64,000 bases of DNA from Variovorax sp. Sphag1AA (GTDB lineage Bacteria; Pseudomonadota; Gammaproteobacteria; Burkholderiales; Burkholderiaceae_C): positions 248,001 to 312,000 of the forward strand of contig NZ_JACHYC010000005.1 in the NCBI RefSeq assembly GCF_014192575.1, read 5' to 3'. A program made the position numbers and the translations under genes. This document shows, one piece after another, positions 6,631-14,637 of this stretch. The notes beneath the pieces are model-generated. The model did not search any database and was not told the origin of the DNA. It saw only the letters and a program-made list of their open reading frames with translations. Position 1 is the stretch's first letter; every line of letters starts with the position of its first letter.

Positions 6631-7908
6631 TCACGGCGCCTCAACGTCGCTGCCCGCGCGTAGTCCATCCAGATAATCGGCCCACGTCTGCATCATCTCA
6701 GCGCGTTTCACGCGAAACTCCGTTCGGTTGTACGCGCGGCCGAGCGTGTCCTTGACCGTGTGCGCCAACTGCGCCTCTATCACCACCTCGGCAACGCCGA
6801 GGTGCTCGACCAAGATCGTCCGAGCCGTTGCCCGAAACCCGTGGCCGGTTACTTCTTCGCCGTCGAAACCCATGGCTCGCAGAGCCGCGTTCACCGCGGC
6901 ATCGCTCATGGGACGATCATGATGGCGCTCGCCTCGAAAGACGAACGGCCCATGCGCCGTGAGGGGCTCCAATTCCCGCAGCACCTTCACAGCCTGAGTG
7001 GCCAACGGCACGATGTGCGGCTCGCCATTTAGCTTGCCCTCGCGCGTGCGCTTCATTCGGGCCGCAGGCACCGTCCACATTCCCGCCTCCAAGTCGAACT
7101 CCTCCCACCTCGCCTTGCGCAACTCACCTGGCCGAACAAAAACCATTGGCGCAAGGCGCAAGGCCGAGCGGACAACCATAGTTCCGGGATAGCCATCGAT
7201 GGCCCGCAGAAGGTGCCCCAAGCGTTTCGGATCGGTTATCGCCGGGAAGTGCTTCACCACCGCCTTTTTCAACACGTCCTTGAGGTCGCGGGCCGGATTG
7301 GTGAAGGCACGGCCGGTCGCGATGGCATAGCGAAAGACCTGCCCGATGCTGATGTGGACCCTGTGGGCCGTCTCAACGACGCCGCGCGCCTCGATACGGC
7401 GTAGCAGTTCCACCAACTCGGGCGCACCGATCTCCGCAATCGGCCGCGTTCCGACGTATGGGAAGACGTCCGCTTCAAGGCGGCCAATGACCTTGCTCGA
7501 GTACGTCTCAGCCCATTCGCCCTTGCGCACGCCAAACCACTCTCGGGCGACGTGCTCGAAGCTATTCAGCGCCGGCAAACCTGCCGCCGTTCGCGCCTCC
7601 GCCTCTTTGGCCGCGATGTGGCTCGCTCTGGTGGCCTTGCGCTGCTCGCTGGGGTCACGCCCCTCCGCGACCGTGGTGCGCGCGGCCTCGGCCTTGCTGC
7701 GCGCCAGGGCGAGCCCAACACGGGGGTAGGTGCCTAGGGACAGCGTCTTTCGCCGGCCGGCGAAGGTGTAATCGAATCGCCAGCCGTGCGCGCCGCCCTT
7801 GACGAAAAGGAGCAGGTAGAGGCCATCACCATCGGAGATGCGGCGACGAATGTCACCAGGCTTGATTTGTCGAAGGAGGAGATCTGAGGTGATGAGGTTG
7901 CGTGGCAT
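6631..7908 (-). CDS. P4-type tyrosine integrase
   Basis: A site-specific recombinase of 425 residues using the ATG at 7908 (MPRNLITSDLLLRQIKPGD); an upstream in-frame start at 7962 would add 18 residues that do not resemble the family. The N-terminal DUF4102 arm-binding domain includes ISDGDGLYLLL. It is followed by a core-binding domain and a catalytic domain with Arg259 (RPGELR), His356-x-x-Arg359 (GHGFRATARTI), His383 (QLAHTV) and nucleophile Tyr393 (AYNRTEF). All catalytic residues are present, so it should be active. The gene reads away from the right attachment site about 100 bp off, the usual layout for elements integrating into tRNA genes. Confidence 0.95.
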   Translation of the reverse strand: MPRNLITSDLLLRQIKPGDIRRRISDGDGLYLLLFVKGGAHGWRFDYTFAGRRKTLSLGTYPRVGLALARSKAEAARTTVAEGRDPSEQRKATRASHIAAKEAEARTAAGLPALNSFEHVAREWFGVRKGEWAETYSSKVIGRLEADVFPYVGTRPIAEIGAPELVELLRRIEARGVVETAHRVHISIGQVFRYAIATGRAFTNPARDLKDVLKKAVVKHFPAITDPKRLGHLLRAIDGYPGTMVVRSALRLAPMVFVRPGELRKARWEEFDLEAGMWTVPAARMKRTREGKLNGEPHIVPLATQAVKVLRELEPLTAHGPFVFRGERHHDRPMSDAAVNAALRAMGFDGEEVTGHGFRATARTILVEHLGVAEVVIEAQLAHTVKDTLGRAYNRTEFRVKRAEMMQTWADYLDGLRAGSDVEAP

Positions 7909-8010
7909 GTTCGTCGAACGTTGAGTGCAGTAACCGATGCAGTAACTCGATTTCGCACCCAACCGAACATATAGTGTTTATGCGCCTTCCACCAGATCTT
8001 TCGATAGTGT

Positions 8011-8022
8011 GAAGAGCCACCA
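8011..8022 (+). other. Candidate right attachment site: 3' end of a tRNA gene
   Basis: GAAGAGCCACCA ends in ACCA and is preceded at 8000-8006 by TTCGATA, which looks like a T-loop. A strong terminator starts five bases later. The upstream sequence does not complete a cloverleaf, so only the tRNA tail is here, as expected for the attR copy left when an element enters the 3' end of a plus-strand tRNA gene. The intact tRNA would lie at the left end of the element, outside this window. The tRNA identity is not determined. Confidence 0.55.
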
Positions 8023-8026
8023 AATC

Positions 8027-8064
8027 AAAGCCCCGCAAGTCAATGACCTGCGGGGCTTTTTCTT
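8027..8064 (+). terminator. Rho-independent terminator after the tRNA remnant
   Basis: A 14-bp stem with one mismatch (arms 8027-8040 and 8046-8059, core AAAGCCCCGC / GCGGGGCTTT) is followed by a T-rich run to 8064. It fits the terminator of the tRNA gene disrupted at 8022. It also separates the element from the dioxygenase gene that converges on it. Confidence 0.85.
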
Positions 8065-8080
8065 TTTGGCGAGCTGCCGC

Positions 8081-8734
8081 TCAGGCCCCGACAACGATCG
8101 GGAAATGCGCCTGAAGGCCATCCGGTCCGGCCGTGAACGGCATCGTCACCGCCGCACGAGCTGATTCGTCAAGGCTGCGCCATATTCCGTCGCGCGCATT
8201 GCCGGGATCGCCAGCCACGTAGAGCTGTGTCGTGAGCAGCTCGCGCCGGTCGAGCTTCACCTTCACATGGATATGAGCGGTGCGACCGCTGTAGGGAACC
8301 GGGCGGATCGTGTGGAAACGGTAGCGACCGTCGGCACCGACCGCCACGCGACCGAAGCCCTGGAACCCCGCATCCGCACGATCGCCGTCGCGCGGGTGGT
8401 GATAGTGCCCGTGATCGTCGCACTGCCAGATCTCGATCTGCGCACCAACGACCGGCCGGCCGGCGATGTCTGTGACGGTGCCATCGACCCAGGCAGGATG
8501 CCCGCCGCCATAGGGCGGACGATTCCCGTTGCGCAGGAGGTCGTAGTCCGAATCCTTCGGGATCTCGACGGGGTAGAACGGGCCTTCGGTCTGCGCTGGT
8601 GTCAGCATCCGGCGCCGAGGCGGTGTCTGTGCCCGTGCACCGAGCCAGAGCGCTGGAACGCCGACCAGGGCGGCAGCCACCGTGCGGCGCTGAAGACGAA
8701 CAGGGGAATCTGGGGAGGCTTTGCGCATGGCCAT
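8081..8734 (-). CDS. Exported intradiol ring-cleavage dioxygenase
   Basis: A 217-residue non-haem Fe(III) dioxygenase of the protocatechuate 3,4-dioxygenase beta family. An N-terminal export signal (LQRRTVAAALVGVPALWLGA, with a twin Arg) precedes LTPAQTEGPFYP. The iron ligands are visible as Tyr in DDHGHYHHP, Tyr in PVPYSG, and His in TAHIHVKV. Cytoplasmic catechol dioxygenases lack a signal peptide, so this copy probably works in the periplasm. The physiological substrate is unknown. It stands alone, convergent with the tRNA terminator; a small lipoprotein gene lies upstream on the same strand. Confidence 0.88.
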   Translation of the reverse strand: MAMRKASPDSPVRLQRRTVAAALVGVPALWLGARAQTPPRRRMLTPAQTEGPFYPVEIPKDSDYDLLRNGNRPPYGGGHPAWVDGTVTDIAGRPVVGAQIEIWQCDDHGHYHHPRDGDRADAGFQGFGRVAVGADGRYRFHTIRPVPYSGRTAHIHVKVKLDRRELLTTQLYVAGDPGNARDGIWRSLDESARAAVTMPFTAGPDGLQAHFPIVVGA

Positions 8735-8788
8735 CGGATCGACACGCCCGAGGGCAAGTTCCGGTGCGCGGCCACGCTGCCGCGGTGG

Positions 8789-8986
8789 CTATTCCTTGGC
8801 GCGCCAGGCGCTGAGGAACTCAGACGTCTTGTCCACAGGCCGCCAAGTCACGATCACGAGATTTTTCGTGGCAGGCGCGGTCGTCGTCGCCGAGGCCGAG
8901 GTGGCATCGCTTCCGTTGGTGCATCCACCGAGGAATGCAGCCATCGCCAGGAAACCCGCCACCACGAACCAGGATGTTTTTCTCAC
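8789..8986 (-). CDS. Small lipoprotein, unknown
   Basis: A 65-residue protein with a lipoprotein signal peptide (MRKTSWFVVAGFLAMAAFLG) and the lipobox LGGC, so the mature N-terminal Cys would be about residue 22. A Ser/Thr/Ala-rich linker follows, then a short mature part, ATKNLVIVTWRPVDKT. The mature protein is only about 43 residues. It is 54 bp upstream of the dioxygenase and may be cotranscribed. No function is known. Confidence 0.65.
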   Translation of the reverse strand: MRKTSWFVVAGFLAMAAFLGGCTNGSDATSASATTTAPATKNLVIVTWRPVDKTSEFLSAWRAKE

Positions 8987-9108
8987 GGTCTTGTCCTCGA
9001 AGTTGCGGGCCTGAAACCTGGCCTACGCCGATGCGCGGACTGTAACCGATATGTAAACTCAAAGTACTAATGAAACCCCGACCTGTCGCAAAAAAGTAAC
9101 TCTATCGA

Positions 9109-10278
9109 CTACAAACCGACTGGCGTCATGGATGAGCCCGACAACGGCCGCTCCGCACGCGACAGGATCTCTTCGAGCATGAGGGGAAGCTCGAATACGG
9201 CGCGGTTCTGCATCCGGCGTGTCGCGGACTTGTAGTGATCGAGCTTCCGGACGAGTTCGGCGACCGCCTCTTCCACCTTGGTAAAGCTGCTGCACACCAT
9301 CCCCAGGCCGTGCTCCCGAACCCATTGGGTGTTGTAACGCTCCTGCGGCAGCGTCCAGCGGTTGCGGACCACGATCACCGGCAGCTCCATCTGCACCGCT
9401 TCACTGAGGCTGCCGGGGCCGGGCTTGCCGATGAAGAAATCCGCTAGCGCCATGTAGCGAGGGACGTCGGGCGTGAATCCGAGCACGAGCCGCGGCGCCC
9501 GGGCAGGCAGTTCGCGCAGGGCGTCGGCCAGCTTCGTGTTGTGGCCGCAGGCCAGGATGAGCTGCGTGTCGGGCAGGCGCTTGGCAATGCCGAGCATCGC
9601 CTTCGAGCCCTGCCCGCCGAAAAGCACGATGCCTGTCGGCCGACCGGGGTCGAGGCCGAGCTTCGCGCGCTCCGCATTGCGGTCGACCGGCTGCTCGTCA
9701 TAGAAAGACGCGCGGATGATCATCCCCGAACTGGCGTGGATCCGCTCCCGTGGATGGCCGGCGGCCAATGCCTGCGTCACTGCCTTGGCGGAGCCGCAGA
9801 TCAAGTCCTGGTCCAGCCCCTCCTCGATCCAGAAATTCGGCGGATGGTCGGCCAGATCGGTCAGGACCGTCACATAGGGCACGCCCGGCAGCGTCGATGC
9901 CAACGCCTCGCAGAGCGCGCGATTGAAATTCGGAATCAGGGACACGACCATGTCCGGCTCGGTCGCCAGCCAATGTTCCTGCAACTGCCGCACCAGCGTC
10001 GTGTGGCACCAGCGGATCATTCCCTGCAGCAGCTTGAGCTCCTGCGCGAGCCCGAGCGTCCACCCTCGTGCCAGGCGCTTGTTGTAGACGTCCTCCGGGT
10101 CCATGCCGGTCAGCCGGCGGAAACCATCCTTGGGGTCGAGCACCTCGCGCAGGTTGACCAGCCGCACCGTCCACGGCAACCCCGCGCGCCGGATCGCCGA
10201 TTCGAGTGCCAGGGCAGAGGCGCGATGACCGCCGCCGGCATTGAAGTACACGAGGTCGACGGTACGCGTCGCCCTCAT
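9109..10278 (-). CDS. Diacylglycerol glycosyltransferase (MGDG synthase-like, GT28)
   Basis: A 389-residue glycosyltransferase. The N-terminal motif FNAGGGHRASALALESAIRR is the signature of MGDG synthase / processive diacylglycerol glucosyltransferase proteins. The C-terminal donor-binding part has VLFGGQGSKAMLGIAKRLPD and FFIGKPGPGSLSEAVQMELP, as in MurG-like GT28 enzymes. It should transfer a sugar from a nucleotide donor to diacylglycerol at the inner membrane. Its ATG overlaps the stop of the PlcP-like gene upstream (ATGA), so the two are coupled. This matches the PlcP-Agt pairs known from phosphate-starved bacteria, in which phospholipids are converted to glycolipids. Confidence 0.8.
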   Translation of the reverse strand: MRATRTVDLVYFNAGGGHRASALALESAIRRAGLPWTVRLVNLREVLDPKDGFRRLTGMDPEDVYNKRLARGWTLGLAQELKLLQGMIRWCHTTLVRQLQEHWLATEPDMVVSLIPNFNRALCEALASTLPGVPYVTVLTDLADHPPNFWIEEGLDQDLICGSAKAVTQALAAGHPRERIHASSGMIIRASFYDEQPVDRNAERAKLGLDPGRPTGIVLFGGQGSKAMLGIAKRLPDTQLILACGHNTKLADALRELPARAPRLVLGFTPDVPRYMALADFFIGKPGPGSLSEAVQMELPVIVVRNRWTLPQERYNTQWVREHGLGMVCSSFTKVEEAVAELVRKLDHYKSATRRMQNRAVFELPLMLEEILSRAERPLSGSSMTPVGL

Positions 10279-11153
10279 GCGTGCACCGGCTCCCGTTGCG
10301 AGGATGCGCGCCCGGACTGCGTCGCGACCGGCATCTGGTCGGCCCAGTGCAGGATCTCGAGCGTTCCGTCTGCACCTTCCGCGAGGGCGGTCAGGCTCTC
10401 GACCCAGTCGCCGTCGTTGGCATACAGGATGCCGTCGATGTCGCGCAGTTCGGCGTGATGAATGTGTCCGCACACCACCCCGTGCACGCCGCGCCGACGG
10501 GCTTCGCGGGCCACGGCGTTCTCGAAATCGCCAACATAGCTGACCGCGCGCTTGACCTTCAACTTGAGGTACTTGGACAGCGACCAGTACGGCAACCCCA
10601 AGCGCGCCCGCATCGAATTGAGATGGCGGTTGAGCTTGAGGGTGAATTCGTAGAGCGAGTCGCCGACGTGTGCCAGCCACTTCGCGCACTGGATCACGCC
10701 GTCGAACAGGTCGCCGTGCATGATCCAGAGCTTGCGGCCGTCGGCGGTCTCATGGATCCACTCATCCGCGACGTCGATCCCGCCGAAGTTGTGGTTCAGG
10801 TATTTGCGCGCGAACTCGTCGTGGTTGCCCGGAATGAAGATCACCCGCGTGCCCTTGCGCGCCTTGCGCAGCAGCTTCTGGATGACGTCGTTGTGGGCCT
10901 GCGGCCAGTACCAGTGACGCTTGAGCTGCCAGCCGTCGATGATGTCACCGACGAGAAACAGCGTCTCGCACTCGGTGTGCTTCAGGAAGTCAAGGAGCAT
11001 CCGCGCCTGGCAGCCGGGCGTGCCCAGGTGCAGGTCCGAGATCCACAGGGTGCGGAAGCGCTGCACCGGCCGGGTGAAGTCGGCCTCGTCAGCATCTGGG
11101 ATCTGCGGGATCCTGTCGCTCCATGCACGAAGAAAAGCGTCATCTCTTTGCAT
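10275..11153 (-). CDS. plcP: PlcP-like phospholipase C (calcineurin-fold metallophosphatase)
   Basis: A 292-residue metallophosphoesterase with the metal-binding series Asp40-x-His42 (ISDLHLG), Asp70 (VGDIIDGW), Asn110-His111 (PGNHDE), His146 (MHGD) and His230-x-His232 (CGHIHH). It is often annotated as UDP-2,3-diacylglucosamine pyrophosphatase. However, its length and phrases such as GCQARMLLDFLK and YWPQAHNDVIQKLLRKARKG fit the PlcP phospholipase C of phosphate-starved rhizobia and marine bacteria better than LpxH. PlcP removes the phosphate head group from phospholipids, leaving diacylglycerol for the coupled glycosyltransferase. Pho-box-like repeats lie 26-63 bp upstream of the start. Choosing PlcP over LpxH is inference from recall and context. 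Confidence 0.72.
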   Translation of the reverse strand: MQRDDAFLRAWSDRIPQIPDADEADFTRPVQRFRTLWISDLHLGTPGCQARMLLDFLKHTECETLFLVGDIIDGWQLKRHWYWPQAHNDVIQKLLRKARKGTRVIFIPGNHDEFARKYLNHNFGGIDVADEWIHETADGRKLWIMHGDLFDGVIQCAKWLAHVGDSLYEFTLKLNRHLNSMRARLGLPYWSLSKYLKLKVKRAVSYVGDFENAVAREARRRGVHGVVCGHIHHAELRDIDGILYANDGDWVESLTALAEGADGTLEILHWADQMPVATQSGRASSQREPVHA

Positions 11154-11178
11154 GGCCCTGCACGTTCGCAGCGGCCCG

Positions 11179-11216
11179 TGACGAGGTCATGGCAGCACGA
11201 TGACGCGCCGACGACA
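11179..11216 (-). promoter_or_regulatory. Pho-box-like array 1 (upstream of plcP)
   Basis: Read on the plus strand, TGACG, TGGCA, TGACG and CGACA occur at 11179, 11190, 11201 and 11212, exactly 11 bp apart. On the minus strand they read as four copies close to the CTGTCAT unit recognised by PhoB. The array is 26-63 bp upstream of the plcP ATG and is in the consensus orientation for that gene. No clear -10 element is visible. Confidence 0.5.
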
Positions 11217-11248
11217 CCGCCGCGCAGGTGCCGTCTTGGGGCAAACCA

Positions 11249-11275
11249 TGACACTGCAGTGACGGCGACATGACC
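11249..11275 (-). promoter_or_regulatory. Pho-box-like array 2 (between plcP and the AGMO fusion)
   Basis: TGACA, TGACG and TGACC occur at 11249, 11260 and 11271, again with 11-bp spacing. On the minus strand the three units read CGGTCAT, CCGTCAC and GTGTCAT against the PhoB unit CTGTCAT. The array ends 22 bp before the ATG of the plus-strand hydroxylase-lysoplasmalogenase gene, with a possible -10 (GACAAT, 11284-11289) beside it. It could serve either divergent gene. Confidence 0.5.
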
Positions 11276-11297
11276 GCCGACCGGGACAATCGAGCTC

Positions 11298-13064
11298 ATG
11301 CGCCCCGGCCAGATCATCGTTCTCGCAACACCCATCTTCTTCCTGCTGATCGGGATCGAGTTCTTCGTCGGCCGCCGCCGCGCGAAGCTCGGGACAGGCC
11401 ACGACACCTACCGCCTGCCCGACACGATCAACAGCCTTGGGCTCGGCATCCTGAGCCAGATCAGCGCGGTCCTCACCGGACTGCTGCGCATCGGCATCTA
11501 CACCGCCTGCTGGTCGGCCTTCGCGCTCTTCCCCAACGAACATTTCTGGATGCAGTGGTACGGCTGGCTGCTGGCGCTGGTGTTCTACGACCTCTGCTAC
11601 TACTGGCTGCACCGCTTCGGCCATGAAAGCGCGGTGTTGTGGGCCGCGCATGTGGTCCATCACCAGAGTCAGCACTACAACCTCTCGACCGCGCTGCGGC
11701 AGACCTCGAGCGGTGCGCTGTTCGGCTGGATCTTCTATCTTCCGATGGCGATCGCGGGCGTGCCGCCGCTGGTCTTCGGCGTGGTTGCGCTCATCGACCT
11801 GCTCTACCAGTTCTGGGTGCACACCGAGCAGGTCGGCAAGCTCGGCTGGTTCGACCGGTGGTTCTGCTCGCCGTCGAACCACCGGGTGCATCACGCGGTC
11901 AACGACCGCTACATCGATCGCAACTACGGCGGGGTCCTCATCATCTGGGATCGTCTCTTCGGCACTTTCAAGGAAGAAGACGAGCCCTGCGTCTACGGCA
12001 CGCGCAGCCCGCTGCGGAGCTGGGACCCGATCTGGGCCAATGCCGAGGTCTACTGGGCACTCGCCCGCGACAGCTGGCGCACCCGCAGGTGGAGCGACAA
12101 GCTGCGCGTCTGGATCAAGCCGCCCGGCTGGCGGCCAGCGGACGTGGCGGCGATCGATCCCAAGCCGGCTTTCGACATCGGGCAGGTGCAGCGTTACGAC
12201 CCGGTGGCTTCCGGCGGCATCCGGGCCTTCGCTGCCGCGCAGTTTGTCGCGCTGCTCGCGGGCGCCATCGCCTTCCTGTGGTTTTCAGATGCGCTGCCAC
12301 TCACCACTTCGGTGGTGTGGCTTGCGGCGCTGACCGCCGGGCTGTGGGCGACGGGTGCGGCGTTGCAGGGCCGGCTGAGCGTGGCGGAGGTTCTCTTCGT
12401 CGACGCGGCAGCACTGGCGACGGCCAGCGGCGCCTTGGGCATCGGGGCGCTTCATGCGGTCTTCAAGCCCCTCGCGCTCGTCGTGCTCATCGGCTTTGCG
12501 GCAAAGCGCCTTCGCTCGCTCGACGCGCCAGGCAACTTCTCGTCGTTGCTGCTCACGGGGCTCGTCGCCTCGCTTGCAGGTGATGTATTGCTGATGTGGC
12601 CGCAGTTGTTCGTGCCGGGGCTCGTGTGCTTCCTGCTCGCGCACCTGGCCTATATCGGGCTCTTCGCGAAGGGCGTCGGCCTGTTTCCGCGCCCCGGTGC
12701 GCTGGCCGCGACGCTCGGCATCGGCGCGGTCATGTATGCGTTCCTGTGGTGGGGCGGATTGCCGGGCGGGCTGCGCGTTCCAGTCGGCCTTTACGTGGTG
12801 GTGATCGCCTGCATGGCGGCTCAGGCCATCGGGCGTGCGGCGGTCGTCGGCGATCCGTCGTCGCTCAAGGTCGCCGTCGGCGCCTGTTTCTTCATGCTGA
12901 GCGACTCGCTGCTGGCGACCAATCGATTCGTCCTGCCGTTGCCGGTGGCTTCGCTGTGGGTGCTTGCGACCTACTACGCGGCACAGTGGCTGATTGCGGC
13001 CAATGTGCGTCCGGCTGGCGAACAGGTGCCCGATCAGCTCCCGAACATGTCGCCGTCACGCTGA
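11298..13064 (+). CDS. Fusion of alkylglycerol-monooxygenase-like hydroxylase and YhhN/TMEM86 lysoplasmalogenase
   Basis: A 588-residue membrane protein. Residues 1-290 are a fatty acid hydroxylase (sterol desaturase family) domain with the di-iron His boxes His105-x3-His109, His118-x2-His121-His122 and His195-x2-His198-His199. The phrases [30 protein letters not shown] and [16 protein letters not shown] are those of alkylglycerol monooxygenase (TMEM195), more than of sterol desaturases. Residues about 310-575 form a multi-pass YhhN/TMEM86 domain ([28 protein letters not shown]), the lysoplasmalogenase family. Both activities cleave ether-linked glycerolipids, so the fusion points to ether-lipid breakdown at the inner membrane. 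It is divergent from plcP across Pho-box-like repeats and overlaps ruvB by 31 bp at the 3' end. Substrates are unproven. Confidence 0.85.
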   Translation: MRPGQIIVLATPIFFLLIGIEFFVGRRRAKLGTGHDTYRLPDTINSLGLGILSQISAVLTGLLRIGIYTACWSAFALFPNEHFWMQWYGWLLALVFYDLCYYWLHRFGHESAVLWAAHVVHHQSQHYNLSTALRQTSSGALFGWIFYLPMAIAGVPPLVFGVVALIDLLYQFWVHTEQVGKLGWFDRWFCSPSNHRVHHAVNDRYIDRNYGGVLIIWDRLFGTFKEEDEPCVYGTRSPLRSWDPIWANAEVYWALARDSWRTRRWSDKLRVWIKPPGWRPADVAAIDPKPAFDIGQVQRYDPVASGGIRAFAAAQFVALLAGAIAFLWFSDALPLTTSVVWLAALTAGLWATGAALQGRLSVAEVLFVDAAALATASGALGIGALHAVFKPLALVVLIGFAAKRLRSLDAPGNFSSLLLTGLVASLAGDVLLMWPQLFVPGLVCFLLAHLAYIGLFAKGVGLFPRPGALAATLGIGAVMYAFLWWGGLPGGLRVPVGLYVVVIACMAAQAIGRAAVVGDPSSLKVAVGACFFMLSDSLLATNRFVLPLPVASLWVLATYYAAQWLIAANVRPAGEQVPDQLPNMSPSR

Positions 13065-14089
13065 GGCGCGGCAACGCCGAGATGGCGGTAGGCGGCGAGC
13101 GTTGCGATGCGGCCGCGCGGCGTGCGCTGCAGGTAGCCCTGCTGGATCAGATAGGGCTCGATCACGTCCTCGATCGTGCCTGCCTCTTCGCCGATGCTTG
13201 CCGCGATGTTGTCGAGGCCAACGGGGCCGCCGTCGAAGCGATGAATGACCGCTTCGAGCAGCTTGCGGTCCATCAGGTCGAAGCCCTGCGGATCGACGTC
13301 GAGCATGGCCAGCGCCTTGTGCGCCACGTCGGCCGTGATGCGGCCGTCGCTCTTGACCTGCGCGTAGTCGCGCACGCGGCGTAGGAGCCGGTTGGCGATA
13401 CGTGGCGTGCCGCGCGAACGGCGCGCGATTTCCAGGCCGCCCGCTTCGTCCGCCGGCACCCCGAGCAGGCCCGCGCTGCGATGAACGATGCGCGCCAGTT
13501 CCTCGGCCGTATAGAACTCGAGCCGCGCAACGATGCCGAAGCGATCGCGCAGCGGGTTGGTCAACATGCCCGCACGGGTGGTTGCGCCGACGAGCGTGAA
13601 CGGCTGCAGGTCCAGCTTGATGCTGCGTGCCGCGGGGCCCTCGCCGATCATGATGTCGATCTGGTAGTCCTCCAGCGCGGGGTAGAGGATTTCCTCCACC
13701 ACTGGCGAAAGGCGATGGATCTCGTCGATGAAGAGCACGTCGTTGCGCTCGAGATTGGTGAGGAGCGCCGCGAGGTCCTTGGGTTTTTCGAGCACCGGCC
13801 CGGAGGTCTGCCGCAGGTTCACGCCGAGCTCGGCCGCGATGATGTGCGACAGCGTCGTCTTGCCGAGACCTGGCGGACCGAAGAGCAGCACATGGTCCAG
13901 TGCTTCCTTGCGATGCCTTGCCGCGCCGATGAAGATTTCGAGCTGCTCGCGCACCTTGGCCTGGCCGACGTATTCGTCGAGCAGCTTGGGTCGCAACGCG
14001 CGTTCAATCGCTTCTTCATTGGGAGAGGCGGGCGCGGCGGACACCACGCGCTGGGGTGCCGGGGCGAAATCGTCGGTCTGGATGGTCAT
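13034..14089 (-). CDS. ruvB: Holliday junction branch migration ATPase RuvB
   Basis: 351 residues, normal for RuvB. Walker [11 protein letters not shown], Walker B DEIHRLSP, the sensor region [18 protein letters not shown] and the arginine-finger region are intact. The C-terminal winged helix ends with [10 protein letters not shown]. RuvB forms hexameric rings that drive branch migration with RuvA at Holliday junctions. Here ruvB and ruvA are on the same strand but separated by a small plus-strand gene, so they are probably not one operon. A 25-residue N-terminal extension precedes the conserved core. Confidence 0.97.
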   Translation of the reverse strand: MTIQTDDFAPAPQRVVSAAPASPNEEAIERALRPKLLDEYVGQAKVREQLEIFIGAARHRKEALDHVLLFGPPGLGKTTLSHIIAAELGVNLRQTSGPVLEKPKDLAALLTNLERNDVLFIDEIHRLSPVVEEILYPALEDYQIDIMIGEGPAARSIKLDLQPFTLVGATTRAGMLTNPLRDRFGIVARLEFYTAEELARIVHRSAGLLGVPADEAGGLEIARRSRGTPRIANRLLRRVRDYAQVKSDGRITADVAHKALAMLDVDPQGFDLMDRKLLEAVIHRFDGGPVGLDNIAASIGEEAGTIEDVIEPYLIQQGYLQRTPRGRIATLAAYRHLGVAAPQRDGDMFGS

Positions 14090-14190
14090 GGGCGTGCGGG
14101 CTGAGCGAGCAGTTTAGTCGGCCGCCGGCCGTGTGCGCATGCGGCAGAATGCGCCACCGTGAAGGGGCCCGTACCTTGTCGATCACCAGC

Positions 14191-14625
14191 ATGAATGACA
14201 ACGATCGCGCGCTGTGCGCCGCCACGGCGGGCCTTTTGCGCGCCAGCGGAATGCTCGCCAACTGGGGGCTGGCGCTCTCCTTCATCGCCGGGCTGGTGCT
14301 CGCGCTGACGGGCCGCTCGCTGCCCTCGGTGTCATGGGGTGCCTACGCAGTGGTGGCTTTGGTCGGCCTGCTCGAACGCTACCTGGCGCTGCGCTTGCGG
14401 CTCGACGCCGGGATGTACGAGGCGCTGGCAAGAGACGCCATCGGTTCGCTGGACAGCCTCGACGGCGCACTCGAGAGACTGGGACTGCGGCGCCCCGCCG
14501 ATGCCTCGCGCCCACTGGCCGACCGGGTGCTTCTTGCCCGACAACTGATGCAACGGCACGGCATCGCAGTGACGGTGCAGACCGTGATGTTCGCGCTGGC
14601 CCTTGCGGTGCAGGACTGGCGCTGA
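14191..14625 (+). CDS. Small inner-membrane protein, unknown
   Basis: A 144-residue protein with the start taken at MNDNDRALCAATAGLLRASG; an in-frame TTG 15 bases earlier is possible. Two hydrophobic segments (about residues 18-40 and 48-62, WGLALSFIAGLVLAL and WGAYAVVALVGLLERYLAL) are followed by a helical cytoplasmic region, and a hydrophobic stretch sits near the C-terminus. No family is recognised. It lies between convergent ruvB and ruvA ends, reading toward ruvA with a 12-bp gap between the two stops. Confidence 0.65.
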   Translation: MNDNDRALCAATAGLLRASGMLANWGLALSFIAGLVLALTGRSLPSVSWGAYAVVALVGLLERYLALRLRLDAGMYEALARDAIGSLDSLDGALERLGLRRPADASRPLADRVLLARQLMQRHGIAVTVQTVMFALALAVQDWR

Positions 14626-14637
14626 CCGGCACCGCCG

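Noticed and set aside
7991-8022. A complete tRNA gene next to the integrase
   Set aside because: Only a T-loop-like stretch and a 3' ACCA end are present; no anticodon or D arm can be built upstream.
10275-11153. Assignment as LpxH of lipid A synthesis
   Set aside because: The metal site is shared, but the length, flanking motifs and coupling to a diacylglycerol glycosyltransferase fit PlcP better. The question stays open until a second lpxH is sought.
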